Counted from the stretch's first letter, positions 1 to 8,520 are shown. The stretch: 47,107 nt of DNA from Phytopseudomonas argentinensis (GCF_900113905.1 NZ_FORC01000008.1:1-47107), one strand, 5' to 3'. Notes: generated by a model from the sequence alone, not told the origin. Numbers and translations are program-made.

Positions 1-1
1 C

Positions 2-1942
2 CTGCAGATCGGCAATGGCGGCAACACCGGCAGCGTAGCAGGCAATATCCTCAACAATGGGATCCTCAGCTTCAACCGTACGGATGACATCACTCACCAG
101 AATGCTATTGCGGGCAGCGGGCAGGTCGTCCAGGCTGGTCTCGGCCACCTGAAACTCGGCAACGGCAACAGCTACTCGGGAGGCACCAGAATCCTCAGTG
201 GCAGCCTCATCGGCAGCGCCGACAGTTTTGGGAGCGGGACGATTGTCAATGAGGCGACACTGATCATTGACCAGCAGTCGGATGGTGCCTTGAACAACGC
301 TCTCTCCGGGCAGGGAATGCTGCGCAAGACAGGTAACGGCAAACTAGTCATCGAAGGAAACAGCCACGTCGGCAGTGGCACCCTGATTGAAGCAGGCAGC
401 TTGATCATCGGAGGTTCGGCAGGCAGCTCGGCCAACCTTGTCAGCGAAGTGACCAGCGCTGCGAATACCCGACTCGGCGGACATGGACGAATTATCGGTG
501 ACGTACGGATGCTCGCCGGCTCCACACTGGCAGCGGGCAACTCCATCGGTACTCTTACAGTGAATGGCAATCTGAAGCTAGACGCCGGATCGACCTTCGA
601 GGTCGAGGTGGATCCCTCCGGCACCTCGGACCGGCTGATCAGTACGCGCACAGTCGATCTGGGAGGCGCCACCCTACGGGTACTCGGCAGTCCAGGCGAA
701 TGGTCGCCGGCGACCACCTACAGCATTATCAGCGCAGATCGTATCGATGGCACATTCGGCACGGTAAGCAGCAACCTCGCTTTCCTGACCACCGACTTGG
801 ACTACAGCGTTGCCAATGAGGTACGCCTGACCTTACTGCGCAACGATATTCGCTTCGACAGTGTGGCTCAGACCTACAACCAACGTGCAACGGCAAACGC
901 AATCGAGTCTGCAGGGGTGGGGCAGCGTGTCTACCGGGCAGTCAGCGTGCTAGACCCGGCGAGTTCCCGCTCCGCCTTCGACAGTCTTTCCGGCGAGCTG
1001 CATGCCAACTTGTTGGGAGCTCTTTTCGACGATAGCCGCCACCTGCGTGAAGGTCTCAATGCGCGCATGTTGTCTGCCCAACATCTGTTACCCGGGGCTG
1101 GTCAGTTGAATGCTGGCGACGGTGTGACGTTCTGGCTGCAAGGTTATGGCAGCGGCACACACAGCGCAGGTGACGGCAATGCCAGCAGCCTGACCAACGA
1201 CAGCAGCGGCAAACTCCTGGGTGTCGACTTACCGGTTAGCGAGACCGTGCGCATCGGCACGGCCGTCGGCCTGGCCAATGCAAGGGTCAAGGATGGTCGC
1301 GGCGCCTCAGCGGAACTGGACACCACCTCACTGGCTATCTATGCCACCGCACAATGGAATGCCATCAGCTTGCGCACAGGTGCGGGAAGGTCCTGGCTTG
1401 ACATCGATACCCGTCGCAAAGTGACTACCACCACACTCGGCGAACAACCACGCGGCAGCTATGTTGCCACCAGTACGCAGGTTTTCGCCGAACTCGGTTA
1501 CCGCTTGCCACTAGGTGACTATCTGGTGGAGCCGTTTCTCGGGCTAGCACACGTGCAGATCGAGCGGGAAGAATTTCGCGAACGGGGTGGAGACAGCGTC
1601 GTGCAGGCACAGAGCGTTCGTAAGGCTATCAACTACTCGACGATGGGTGTCAACGCCACCGTGCCACTCGCCACGATAGCAGGCACCTCGCTCAAGCTGA
1701 AAGGCAGCATGGGCTGGCAGCACGCTTTCGACGGGGATACGCCAGAAAGCGAGCATACCTTTGCCGGAAGCCATTTGTTTCGCGTCAGAGGTGCGCCATT
1801 GGAGCGCGATAATGTAGTCGTCAAGTTAGGTGTCGAAGCACGAGTGAACAGCCGTGTCAGCCTGGATCTGAGTTACGGCGGTCAATTTGGTGAGGAGTTT
1901 CGTGATCATGGCGTGCGTCTAGGGCTGACCGCGAGGTTCTGA
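2..1942 (+). CDS. Autotransporter, C-terminal part (5' truncated by window)
   Basis: The frame is open from base 2 with no start, so the gene begins upstream of the window. The visible 646 codons hold the end of a type Va autotransporter. Passenger repeats of the PATR type (Gly-Asn-rich, 'YSGGTRI', 'LRKTGNGKLVIEG') are followed by a pertactin-like junction ('LGGHGRIIGDV', 'GSTLAAGNSIGTL'). A transmembrane beta-barrel of about 280 residues follows, starting near 'FWLQGYGSG' and ending in Phe ('GLTARF'), as outer-membrane barrels recognised by BamA do. The passenger would be a beta-helix exposed at the cell surface; its function (adhesin, protease or esterase) cannot be told because the N-terminus is missing. 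No catalytic motif is visible in this part. The 131 bp that follow contain no obvious terminator. Confidence 0.9.
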   Translation: MQIGNGGNTGSVAGNILNNGILSFNRTDDITHQNAIAGSGQVVQAGLGHLKLGNGNSYSGGTRILSGSLIGSADSFGSGTIVNEATLIIDQQSDGALNNALSGQGMLRKTGNGKLVIEGNSHVGSGTLIEAGSLIIGGSAGSSANLVSEVTSAANTRLGGHGRIIGDVRMLAGSTLAAGNSIGTLTVNGNLKLDAGSTFEVEVDPSGTSDRLISTRTVDLGGATLRVLGSPGEWSPATTYSIISADRIDGTFGTVSSNLAFLTTDLDYSVANEVRLTLLRNDIRFDSVAQTYNQRATANAIESAGVGQRVYRAVSVLDPASSRSAFDSLSGELHANLLGALFDDSRHLREGLNARMLSAQHLLPGAGQLNAGDGVTFWLQGYGSGTHSAGDGNASSLTNDSSGKLLGVDLPVSETVRIGTAVGLANARVKDGRGASAELDTTSLAIYATAQWNAISLRTGAGRSWLDIDTRRKVTTTTLGEQPRGSYVATSTQVFAELGYRLPLGDYLVEPFLGLAHVQIEREEFRERGGDSVVQAQSVRKAINYSTMGVNATVPLATIAGTSLKLKGSMGWQHAFDGDTPESEHTFAGSHLFRVRGAPLERDNVVVKLGVEARVNSRVSLDLSYGGQFGEEFRDHGVRLGLTARF

Positions 1943-2073
1943 AGACCTGGTATGGCTCGACCCAGTACACGGGCGAGGCGGCAACGGCAAATGCCACAGG
2001 GATTGACCGGCAATCTGACAGCAGTCACACGCGCCTCGCGGGCACGTGCGAACAGCCAGTCAAGCCAACTCGT

Positions 2074-3228
2074 CTATCCAGCCACCTGCTCCGCCGGCGA
2101 GACGATGCGGTTCTTGCCCCGCGAGCGACCGGAACTCAGGTAGTCGGCGATGGATTCCTGGGTGACCTCGCCAAGGAAGTCGTTGTCGGCACTGAGTACC
2201 GGCAGCCACGAGCGGTTGAACTCGTACATGCGCGACAGCAGGATGCGCAGGTGTTCGTCATGGGCCGCGGTGGCGTTGAAGGGCTGCACGAACGGCTGCA
2301 CCGAGCCGCCCTGGCCACGCATATCGCGGCGGCGCACATAGCCCAGGGCCTTCCTGCCGGCGTCGGTAACCACCAGGTGTCGGCGGTCATGCTCTTCCAT
2401 CAGCTCGACGGCATCGGCAATCGGCGTATCGGCCATGATCGATGGCGCATCGTCGGCGGCGTCTTCGGCGCGGATCAGCAACAGGCGCTTGAGGGTACTG
2501 TCCTGGCCGACGAAGCCGCTGACGAAGTCGTCGGCCGGGTGCGCCAGCAGGGTGTCCGGGTGGTCGAACTGCAGCAGCCGGCCGTCCTTGAAGATGGCGA
2601 TCTTGTCGCCCAGCTTGATGGCCTCGTCGATATCGTGGCTGACCATGATCACGGTCTTGTTGAGCGCCCGCTGCATCTGGAAGAACTCGTTCTGGATGGC
2701 GTCGCGGTTGACCGGGTCGACTGCGCCGAACGGCTCGTCCATCAGCAGCACCGGCGCGTCGGCAGCCAGGGCGCGGATCACCCCGATACGCTGCTGCTGG
2801 CCACCGGACAGTTCGCGCGGGTAGCGCGACAGGTACTGCTTGGGCTCCAGCTGCACCATGCTCATCAGCTCCACGGCGCGCTCGTGACAGCGCTTCTTGT
2901 CCCAGCCGAGCAGCTTGGGCACTACGGTGATGTTTTCCTCGATGGTCATGTTGGGGAACAGGCCGATCTGCTGGATCACGTAGCCGATGTTGCGGCGCAG
3001 GGTCACCTCGTCAATGCCGGTGGTGTCCTCGCCGTTGATCAGCACGCGCCCGGAGGTCGGCTTGATCAGCCGGTTGATCATCTTCAGCGTGGTGCTCTTG
3101 CCGCAACCGGATGGGCCGAGGAACACGCAGATCTGGCCTTCGTCGACGGTCAGGCTGACTTCATTCACCGCGATGACGTCTTTGCCTTTCTGCTGAAATT
3201 TCTTGGTCAGTTTGTCGAGTTGAATCAT
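2074..3228 (-). CDS. opuCA: Osmoprotectant ABC transporter ATP-binding protein with tandem CBS domains
   Basis: This is the ATPase of a quaternary-amine (glycine betaine/choline/carnitine) importer of the OpuC/ProV/YehX type; it energises uptake at the inner membrane. In 384 residues it shows Walker A GPSGCGKST (38-46), the Q-loop near 87, the signature LSGGQQQR (140-147), Walker B VLLMDEP (160-166) and the switch His 198. Residues of about 255-375 form two CBS repeats ending 'FLGEVTQESIADYL', the module that senses ionic strength or nucleotide in OpuA-type ATPases. It is last of four genes on the minus strand, 10 bp after the permease. Gene order matches the P. aeruginosa opuC-nhaP locus as I remember it. 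The substrate is inferred from family, not shown. Confidence 0.88.
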   Translation of the reverse strand: MIQLDKLTKKFQQKGKDVIAVNEVSLTVDEGQICVFLGPSGCGKSTTLKMINRLIKPTSGRVLINGEDTTGIDEVTLRRNIGYVIQQIGLFPNMTIEENITVVPKLLGWDKKRCHERAVELMSMVQLEPKQYLSRYPRELSGGQQQRIGVIRALAADAPVLLMDEPFGAVDPVNRDAIQNEFFQMQRALNKTVIMVSHDIDEAIKLGDKIAIFKDGRLLQFDHPDTLLAHPADDFVSGFVGQDSTLKRLLLIRAEDAADDAPSIMADTPIADAVELMEEHDRRHLVVTDAGRKALGYVRRRDMRGQGGSVQPFVQPFNATAAHDEHLRILLSRMYEFNRSWLPVLSADNDFLGEVTQESIADYLSSGRSRGKNRIVSPAEQVAG

Positions 3229-3238
3229 GTTCGAGTCC

Positions 3239-3898
3239 TCAGTGGGCGGCTTTCAGGCCACGGGGAGTGAGCGTTTTCTGCAGCCACTGCAAAAACAGGT
3301 CGGCGACGATGGCGAGCAGGCTCACCAGCACGGCGCCGACGAATAGGGTGGCCATGTCGCTACGGCTGATGGCGGTGAGAATCAGCACGCCGAGACCGCC
3401 GGCGCCGATGGTCGCGGCGATGGTCATCACGCCAATGTTCATCACCACGGCGGTGCGCACCCCGGCTAGGATCACCGGCACGGCGATCGGCAGGTCGACC
3501 ATGCGCAGGCGCTGCCAGAAACTCATGCCGATGCCCTTGCCGGCTTCGCGGATGCCCGGCTCGACGCTGGTCAGCGCCAGGTAGGTGTTACGCAGGATCG
3601 GCAGCAGCGAGTAGAGGAACACCGCGGTAACCGCCGGCAATGGGCCGAGGCCCTGGCCGAACTGCGAGTAGAACGGCAGCAACAGGCCGAACAGGGCGAT
3701 GGCCGGCAGGGTCAGCACCACGGTGGCCAGGCCCTGCAGCGGCCCGGCGAGCCAGGGGAAGCGGGTCATCAGAATGCCCAGCGGCACGCCGATAAGGATC
3801 GCCAGGCCCACGGCGATGCCGACCAGGGCGATATGCTCGACGGTCAGGCTGAACACCTGGGCCCAGTCGATATGCTGGAAAGCGGTCATGAAATCCAT
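3239..3898 (-). CDS. opuCB: Osmoprotectant ABC transporter permease
   Basis: A 219-residue inner-membrane permease of the OpuCB/YehW type with five to six hydrophobic segments. The cytoplasmic EAA loop ('EAGKGIGMSFWQRLRM', near residue 140) docks on the ATPase. It starts one base after the stop of the binding-protein gene and ends 10 bp before the ATPase gene, so the genes are very probably cotranscribed. With the second permease (4802-5515) it would form a heterodimeric channel for compatible solutes. Confidence 0.87.
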   Translation of the reverse strand: MDFMTAFQHIDWAQVFSLTVEHIALVGIAVGLAILIGVPLGILMTRFPWLAGPLQGLATVVLTLPAIALFGLLLPFYSQFGQGLGPLPAVTAVFLYSLLPILRNTYLALTSVEPGIREAGKGIGMSFWQRLRMVDLPIAVPVILAGVRTAVVMNIGVMTIAATIGAGGLGVLILTAISRSDMATLFVGAVLVSLLAIVADLFLQWLQKTLTPRGLKAAH

Positions 3899-3899
3899 G

Positions 3900-4790
3900 T
3901 CAGTTGCCCTCCCCGATCAGTTTTTCCTGACGCAGGAAATCTGCAGCGACTACCGCAGGTGTTTCGCGATCCACATCGACGCGGGCATTGAGGCGACGCA
4001 TGGTGGCGTCGTCCAGGCGCTCGGCGAGCGGCTTGAGCAGCGCCTCGAGTTCCGGGTGCTGCTTGAGGTAGTCGGCGTTGACCACCGGCGCTGCGGTGTA
4101 GTCCGGAAAGTACTTGTGATCGTCTTCGAGCAGGCGCAGGCCGAAGGAATCCAGGCGGCCGTCGGTGGTGTACACCAGGCCGACAAACACCTGGCCGTTG
4201 CGCAACGCGGTGTAGACCAGGCCCGGATCCATCTGGCGGATCTCGTTGCGGGTGAAAGTCAGGCCGTATTCCTTGACCAGCCCGTTCAGACCATCGGAGC
4301 GGTTGGCGAACTCGATATCCAGGGCCAGCAGGCGATTGCCCTTACCAGGCTTTTTCAGGGCCTCGGCCAGGTCGCTGATGGTGTGGATGTCGGGATTTTC
4401 CTCAGCAACCTTTTCCGGCAGCGCCAGCGCATAGGTGTTGTTGAAGCGCGACGGCGCCAGCCAGATCGCGCCACTCTTGGCGTCCAGCTCCTTGACGCGC
4501 CGGTAGGCAGCCTCCTTGTCGAGGCGCTCGGTGACCTTGTTGTAAGCCACCAGCGAGGTGCCGGTGTACTCCCAGGTAATATCCAGCTGGCCGCTCTTCA
4601 TGGCATTCCAGGCGATGGTGCTGCCCAGGTTGCCGACGATGCGCGCCTGGTAGCCGTGGGGGCGCAGGTACTGGGCAGTGAGTTCGGAGAGGATCACCTG
4701 CTCGGTGAACACCTTGGCACCGATACGGATTTCCGCAGCCTGGCTGGTCGCTGCCAGCAGCAGGCCAAGGCAAATAGCGAAAAACTTCAT
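3900..4790 (-). CDS. opuCC: Osmoprotectant ABC transporter periplasmic binding protein
   Basis: A periplasmic solute receptor of the OpuAC/OsmF family, about 296 residues. A signal peptide (MKFFAICLGLLLAATSQA) is followed by the mature start 'AEIRIGAKVFTEQVILSE', typical of betaine/choline-binding family members. There is no lipobox Cys, so it should be a soluble periplasmic protein. A longer reading would begin at TTG 4805 inside the upstream permease. I prefer ATG 4790, because AAGGA lies 7 bp upstream of it; a tandem ATG at 4793 is also possible. It sits between the two permease genes. Confidence 0.87.
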   Translation of the reverse strand: MKFFAICLGLLLAATSQAAEIRIGAKVFTEQVILSELTAQYLRPHGYQARIVGNLGSTIAWNAMKSGQLDITWEYTGTSLVAYNKVTERLDKEAAYRRVKELDAKSGAIWLAPSRFNNTYALALPEKVAEENPDIHTISDLAEALKKPGKGNRLLALDIEFANRSDGLNGLVKEYGLTFTRNEIRQMDPGLVYTALRNGQVFVGLVYTTDGRLDSFGLRLLEDDHKYFPDYTAAPVVNADYLKQHPELEALLKPLAERLDDATMRRLNARVDVDRETPAVVAADFLRQEKLIGEGN

Positions 4791-4801
4791 CATGGATTCC
4801 T

Positions 4802-5515
4802 TCAACGGGCCACCCCACGCTCGAACCAGAAACGGCTGACGGCCGCTACCAGGCCGTCGAGCAGCAGCGCCAGCAAGGCGGTGGCCGCCGCACCGAGAAT
4901 CAGCAGCGGCTGGTTCTCCAGAGCGATGGCCGGGAAGATCAGGCTGCCGAGGCTGTTGGCGCCGATCAGGAACACCAGCGGCGCGGTACCGACGTTCAGC
5001 GCCAGCGCCACGCGGATGCCGCCGACGATGATCGGCACCGCGTTGGGCAGCTCGACCTGCCAGAGCGCCTGGCGTGGCGTCATGCCGATGCCGGTGGCGG
5101 CTTCCTTCAACGAACCCGGCACGTTGCGCAGGCCTTCGTAGGTGTTGCGCACGATGGGCAGCAGCGAGGCGAGAAACAGCGCCAGGATCGCCGGCCCGTT
5201 ACCGATACCGATGATCGACAGGGCGATGGCCAGCACCGCCAGGGGCGGCACGGTATTGCCGACGTTGAATACCTGCATGAAGCGTTCGGCGCTGTGCTGG
5301 CGCCCCGGCCGGCTGAGCAGGATGCCGGCCGGAATGCCGACCGCCAGAGCCGCCAGCATCGACACGAACACCAGGTACAGGTGGGCCTGCAGGTAGTAGA
5401 TGAGGTCTTCGCGGTGCTGCGCGAGCACCGCCGGGGTGATCCAGTGGACCAGCAAGGCCAGTACCGCGACCAGCGCAACAGCGCCCAGCAGCACCTTGCC
5501 CAAGCTTTTCAGCAT
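4802..5515 (-). CDS. opuCD: Osmoprotectant ABC transporter permease, second subunit
   Basis: A 237-residue inner-membrane permease with several hydrophobic helices and an EAA loop ('EAATGIGMTPRQALWQ'). It is the first gene of the minus-strand importer operon. The open frame extends to 5614, but ATG 5515 is preceded by GGAG at a good distance and opens directly on a hydrophobic N-terminus (MLKSLGKVLLGAVAL), so I take that start. The stop lies just before the binding-protein start. The promoter should lie in 5516-5822, shared with divergent nhaP. Confidence 0.85.
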   Translation of the reverse strand: MLKSLGKVLLGAVALVAVLALLVHWITPAVLAQHREDLIYYLQAHLYLVFVSMLAALAVGIPAGILLSRPGRQHSAERFMQVFNVGNTVPPLAVLAIALSIIGIGNGPAILALFLASLLPIVRNTYEGLRNVPGSLKEAATGIGMTPRQALWQVELPNAVPIIVGGIRVALALNVGTAPLVFLIGANSLGSLIFPAIALENQPLLILGAAATALLALLLDGLVAAVSRFWFERGVAR

Positions 5516-5626
5516 ATTTCGACTCCAGTTGACGACCGCTGTTGGCGTGTCGAGCTGGCCGGATGCGTTGCGCATCGGCCTTTCAATGCCGGCGGCTGGA
5601 GCATCATCCAGCAATGCCCCTCATGC

Positions 5627-5644
5627 CAGGACGCATGCGTCCTG
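5627..5644. promoter_or_regulatory. Perfect 18-bp palindrome, candidate operator
   Basis: CAGGACGCATGCGTCCTG is its own reverse complement. It has no spacer and no T-run, so it looks more like a dimeric repressor site than a terminator. It lies about 110 bp upstream of the opuCD start and 180 bp upstream of nhaP. The regulator is unknown; a TetR-type osmoprotectant regulator is only a guess. Confidence 0.45.
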
Positions 5645-5780
5645 CAGCCTTCCGACCCATGGTTACTCGACCCTGTAACGCCGCTTCGGTTCCGCCTTTC
5701 TGCCATCGTTCTGCCATGCGAAGAACGCCCCATGCGGCCACACATCCGGTTACAAGCCAGGTATCATCGGGCCTTCAGGG

Positions 5781-5801
5781 TGTTCGCCGGGATGGCGAAC
5801 A
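5781..5801 (+). promoter_or_regulatory. Stem-loop in the nhaP leader
   Basis: TGTTCGCC (5781-5788) pairs perfectly with GGCGAACA (5794-5801) around a GGGAT loop. It ends about 10 bp before the AAAGGAG ribosome-binding site of nhaP, so it may affect mRNA stability or translation. No known riboswitch class is recognisable. Confidence 0.4.
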
Positions 5802-5822
5802 TCAGCCTTCAAAGGAGACCCC

Positions 5823-7097
5823 GTGCTCGACCTCGTTGCCGCCTTCATCGTTCTCACCACCCTGCTTACCTACGTCAACTACCGCTTCATCCGCCTGCCG
5901 CCGACCATTGGCGTGATGGCCACCGCCTTGATCTTCTCGCTGATCGCCCAGGGCCTGAGCCTGCTCGGCTACCCGCTGATCGAAATCGAAGCGCAGCAGA
6001 TCATCCGCCGCATCGACTTCTCCGACATCCTGATGACCTGGTTCCTGCCAGCCCTGTTGTTCGCCGGTGCGCTGCACGTGGATCTGAGTGATCTGCGCAG
6101 TTACAAGTGGCCGATCGGCCTGCTGGCCACCGTCGGCGTGCTGATCGCCACCAGCGTAATCGGCACCCTGGCCTACTACATCTTTGCCCTGTTCGGCTGG
6201 CACGTGGACTTCATCTACTGCCTGCTGTTCGGCGCGCTGATCTCGCCCACCGACCCGATCGCGGTGATGGGCATCCTCAAGTCAGCCGGCGCGCCCAAGC
6301 CATTGGCGACCACCATCGTCGGCGAGTCACTGTTCAACGACGGCACCGCGGTAGTGGTGTTCACCATCCTGCTCGGCATTCTGCAACTGGGCAGCACGCC
6401 GACCCTGGGCACGGTGAGCTGGCTGTTCGTTCACGAGGCGGTGGGCGGTGTGCTGGTCGGCGCGGCCCTAGGCTATGGCGTGCTGTTGATGCTACGCAGC
6501 ATCGACCAGTACCAGGTCGAGGTGATGCTGACCCTGGCCCTGGTATTCGGCGGCGCGGCACTGGCGGCGCGGCTGCACGTCTCGGGGCCGATCGCCATGG
6601 TGGTGGCCGGCCTGATCATCGGCAACCTGGGCCGCAAGCACGCCATGTCGGACGAATCGCGCCGCTACGTGGACGGCTTCTGGGAGCTGATCGACGAGAT
6701 CCTCAATGCCCTGCTGTTCGCCCTGATCGGCCTGGAGCTGCTGCTGCTGCCGTTCTCCTGGCTGCACATCGTCGCCGCCTTCGTGCTTGGCGGTGCGGTG
6801 CTGGTCGCGCGTCTGCTGACCGTGGCTCCGGCAGTGTTCATCATGCGCCGGCGCGCCGACGGGCGTCGTCAGGTATCCCACGGGGCGATCCGCATCCTCA
6901 CCTGGGGCGGACTGCGTGGCGGCGTGTCGGTGGCGCTGGCACTGTCATTGCCCCTGGGCGAGGAGCGCGATCTGCTGCTGAGCCTGACCTACATCGTGGT
7001 GCTCACTTCGATCCTGCTGCAGGGTCTGTCCATCGGCCCGCTGGTCGGCCGGCTGTACCGCGACCAGCCGCAACCCGCCACAGACGATCATCACTGA
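5823..7097 (+). CDS. nhaP: Na+/H+ antiporter, NhaP/CPA1 family
   Basis: Exchanges cytoplasmic Na+ (or K+) for protons across the inner membrane, in pH and salt homeostasis. The 424 residues form about 12 hydrophobic segments. CPA1 hallmarks are visible: 'SPTDPIAVMG' near residue 142 (the ion-binding Asp) and 'GESLFNDGTAVVVF' near 163-176. The start is GTG 5823 behind a strong AAAGGAG; no better ATG lies upstream in frame. It diverges from the osmoprotectant importer, an arrangement that pairs two salt-stress functions and matches my memory of the PAO1 nhaP-opuC locus. A GC-rich stem-loop follows the stop. Confidence 0.9.
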   Translation: MLDLVAAFIVLTTLLTYVNYRFIRLPPTIGVMATALIFSLIAQGLSLLGYPLIEIEAQQIIRRIDFSDILMTWFLPALLFAGALHVDLSDLRSYKWPIGLLATVGVLIATSVIGTLAYYIFALFGWHVDFIYCLLFGALISPTDPIAVMGILKSAGAPKPLATTIVGESLFNDGTAVVVFTILLGILQLGSTPTLGTVSWLFVHEAVGGVLVGAALGYGVLLMLRSIDQYQVEVMLTLALVFGGAALAARLHVSGPIAMVVAGLIIGNLGRKHAMSDESRRYVDGFWELIDEILNALLFALIGLELLLLPFSWLHIVAAFVLGGAVLVARLLTVAPAVFIMRRRADGRRQVSHGAIRILTWGGLRGGVSVALALSLPLGEERDLLLSLTYIVVLTSILLQGLSIGPLVGRLYRDQPQPATDDHH

Positions 7098-7109
7098 AAA
7101 GCACCGGCT

Positions 7110-7135
7110 GGCTGGCGACAGGCTTGTCGCCAGCC
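7110..7135. terminator. Stem-loop between convergent nhaP and protease gene
   Basis: An 11-bp perfect stem (GGCTGGCGACA / TGTCGCCAGCC) closes a GGCT loop between two converging genes. There is no T-run directly after it on the plus side; on the minus side TTTT comes about 8 bases later. It probably acts as a bidirectional terminator or 3' end stabiliser. Confidence 0.55.
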
Positions 7136-7137
7136 GC

Positions 7138-7779
7138 TCAGAGGTGGGACTGCAGCACCAACAGGTTGTTTTCCACGCGCCAGCCGACACGGTTGAGAAA
7201 GCTCATGCCCAGCAGGGCCTCGGTAGGCGACGCGCCTTCGAGCACCACCGCCTCGACGCCGAGCACCTGCAAGGGGCCGACACTGACCTTGTCGAGGGTC
7301 ACGCGCCAACCCTTGGCCGTGCCACTGGCGGTGCTGACCTGAATCGGCTGGCCGCTGGTGCGGTAGTCGATACCCAGACGACGGGCGTGGCTCTCATTGA
7401 GGGCTATCGAGGTGGCCCCGGTATCGACCAGAAACTGCTGGGCTCGGCCATTGATCGCGCCCTCGGCCCAATAATGGCCGCCGTTGCTGCGGGCAATGCT
7501 CAAGGTCTGCTTCTGCGGGGCGGCGAAGCCCTCGGTGTTGTATTCGCGGCTCAGGCCGTAGCTGCGCTCGACACCCTCCACACGCAACACCGCGCTGCGG
7601 CTGTCGACGCTGACCACCTGCACGCCACCGGGCCCGGTCTGGCCGACGCGTACCAGCTTGCGCTGGCCATCGACCGAGAGCACCGCGGCCCCCGGAAACA
7701 GACCGACCACCTGCACCTGCGGCGCAGCCAGAAGCAGCGGCGCCCACAGGCCGGCCATGATCATCATCACTCGACGCAT
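7138..7779 (-). CDS. Retropepsin-like periplasmic aspartic protease (TIGR02281-like)
   Basis: A 213-residue protein with an N-terminal signal sequence (hydrophobic residues 5-19, cleavage probably after 'LLLAAP'). A C-terminal clan AA protease domain of about 120 residues carries the active-site motif D-T-G-A at 119-122 within 'FLVDTGATSIAL'. Only one DTG is present, so it should work as a homodimer, as retropepsins do. A second hydrophobic-Gly motif, 'LLGMSFL', sits near residue 195. The N-terminal 90 residues form a separate small beta-rich part ('VDGQRKLVRVGQ') of unknown role. It is last of the rib-thiL-pgpA gene string, 15 bp after the binding-protein gene. The natural substrate is unknown. 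Confidence 0.8.
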   Translation of the reverse strand: MRRVMMIMAGLWAPLLLAAPQVQVVGLFPGAAVLSVDGQRKLVRVGQTGPGGVQVVSVDSRSAVLRVEGVERSYGLSREYNTEGFAAPQKQTLSIARSNGGHYWAEGAINGRAQQFLVDTGATSIALNESHARRLGIDYRTSGQPIQVSTASGTAKGWRVTLDKVSVGPLQVLGVEAVVLEGASPTEALLGMSFLNRVGWRVENNLLVLQSHL

Positions 7780-7794
7780 CCGTGCCTCTCCCGG

Positions 7795-8520
7795 TTATTC
7801 GAAGGGGTAATGCTCGCCCCAGCGCTCGAAGACCTGGCGCAGCTCGCCCTGCTCGACGAGTTGGGCCATACGCTGGTCGTACAGTTTGGCCAGCGCGCGA
7901 CCGCGCGGCGTGTCGGAAAAACCGATATACAAGGGCAAGCGCAGCAGGTCGGTGACCCGGTATTTACCAGGCTCCTCGGCGCCAGCGAGCACCTGCTCGA
8001 CCTCAGGGCGGGCATCGATGTAGTAATCGGCATGGCCCTGGTCGAGCATCGACAGGATGCCGCTGCGCCGCTGCAACTCGTTGTAGTGGCTGAGCCCGGG
8101 GATGTAGCGCTGGTACTCGTAGCCACGCATCCACACCAGGCGCGAGCGGCGTAGTTCGGCCTGATCCGGCTCGGGCTTGCTGGTCAGGCTCAGAGCGCTG
8201 ATCAGATCCGAATCGTAATGCCAGGTGGGGTACACCACGCCACCGCTGACTTCGTTCTGGTAGGAGGCCACCCAGGCGTCGGCTTCGCCGCGTTTGACCA
8301 GGCCGATCGACCGTGTGTAGGGCACGATCTGCATCTGCAGTTCGACACCGGCGGGCTCGAATACTTTGCGCAGAACATCCCACGACAGGCCGGTACCATC
8401 CGGGTTGATGCGGTCGACCCACACGTCACTGGCCATGCGGATGGTGGCCGGCACCTCACTGCCTGCCTGGGCGCAGACGCCGATCGACAACAGGAGAGCC
8501 AGCCACACCGCACGCATCAT
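7795..8520 (-). CDS. Periplasmic substrate-binding protein, SBP_bac_3-like
   Basis: 241 residues with a signal peptide (MMRAVWLALLLSIGVCAQAGS) and the fold signature of family 3 solute-binding proteins: 'GTGLSWDVLRKVFEPAGVELQMQIVPYTRSIGLVKRGEADAW' is the usual lobe I pattern, split here only by my reading of its parts, and 'LYIGFSDTPRGRALAKLYDQRM' the C-terminal helix. No permease or ATPase genes are nearby, so it may be an orphan receptor or a signalling sensor rather than part of an importer. AGGAGG lies at a good distance from ATG 8520. The ligand is unknown. Confidence 0.75.
   Translation of the reverse strand: MMRAVWLALLLSIGVCAQAGSEVPATIRMASDVWVDRINPDGTGLSWDVLRKVFEPAGVELQMQIVPYTRSIGLVKRGEADAWVASYQNEVSGGVVYPTWHYDSDLISALSLTSKPEPDQAELRRSRLVWMRGYEYQRYIPGLSHYNELQRRSGILSMLDQGHADYYIDARPEVEQVLAGAEEPGKYRVTDLLRLPLYIGFSDTPRGRALAKLYDQRMAQLVEQGELRQVFERWGEHYPFE

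Larger units (their letters stand above)
5516..5822. other. Divergent intergenic region opuCD / nhaP
   Basis: This 307-bp gap separates the importer operon (leftward) from nhaP (rightward), so it must carry both promoters, although I could not assign clear -35/-10 pairs. It holds a small inverted repeat (GCTGGA 5595-5600 / TCCAGC 5607-5612), a perfect 18-bp palindrome (5627-5644) and a hairpin just before the nhaP ribosome-binding site (5781-5801). No convincing gene lies in it. Confidence 0.7.

Noticed and set aside
1952..2143. 63-codon frame after the autotransporter
   Set aside because: Overlaps the opuCA 3' end on the other strand; no convincing ribosome-binding site or motif.
2251..3270. 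339-codon plus-strand frame opposite opuCA
   Set aside because: A shadow of a GC-rich gene. The minus-strand frame has full ABC and CBS motifs; this one has none and is low-complexity in Gln, Val, His and Asp.
7795..8520. Full amino-acid ABC importer at the binding-protein gene
   Set aside because: No permease or ATPase gene adjoins it; the neighbours are pgpA and a protease.
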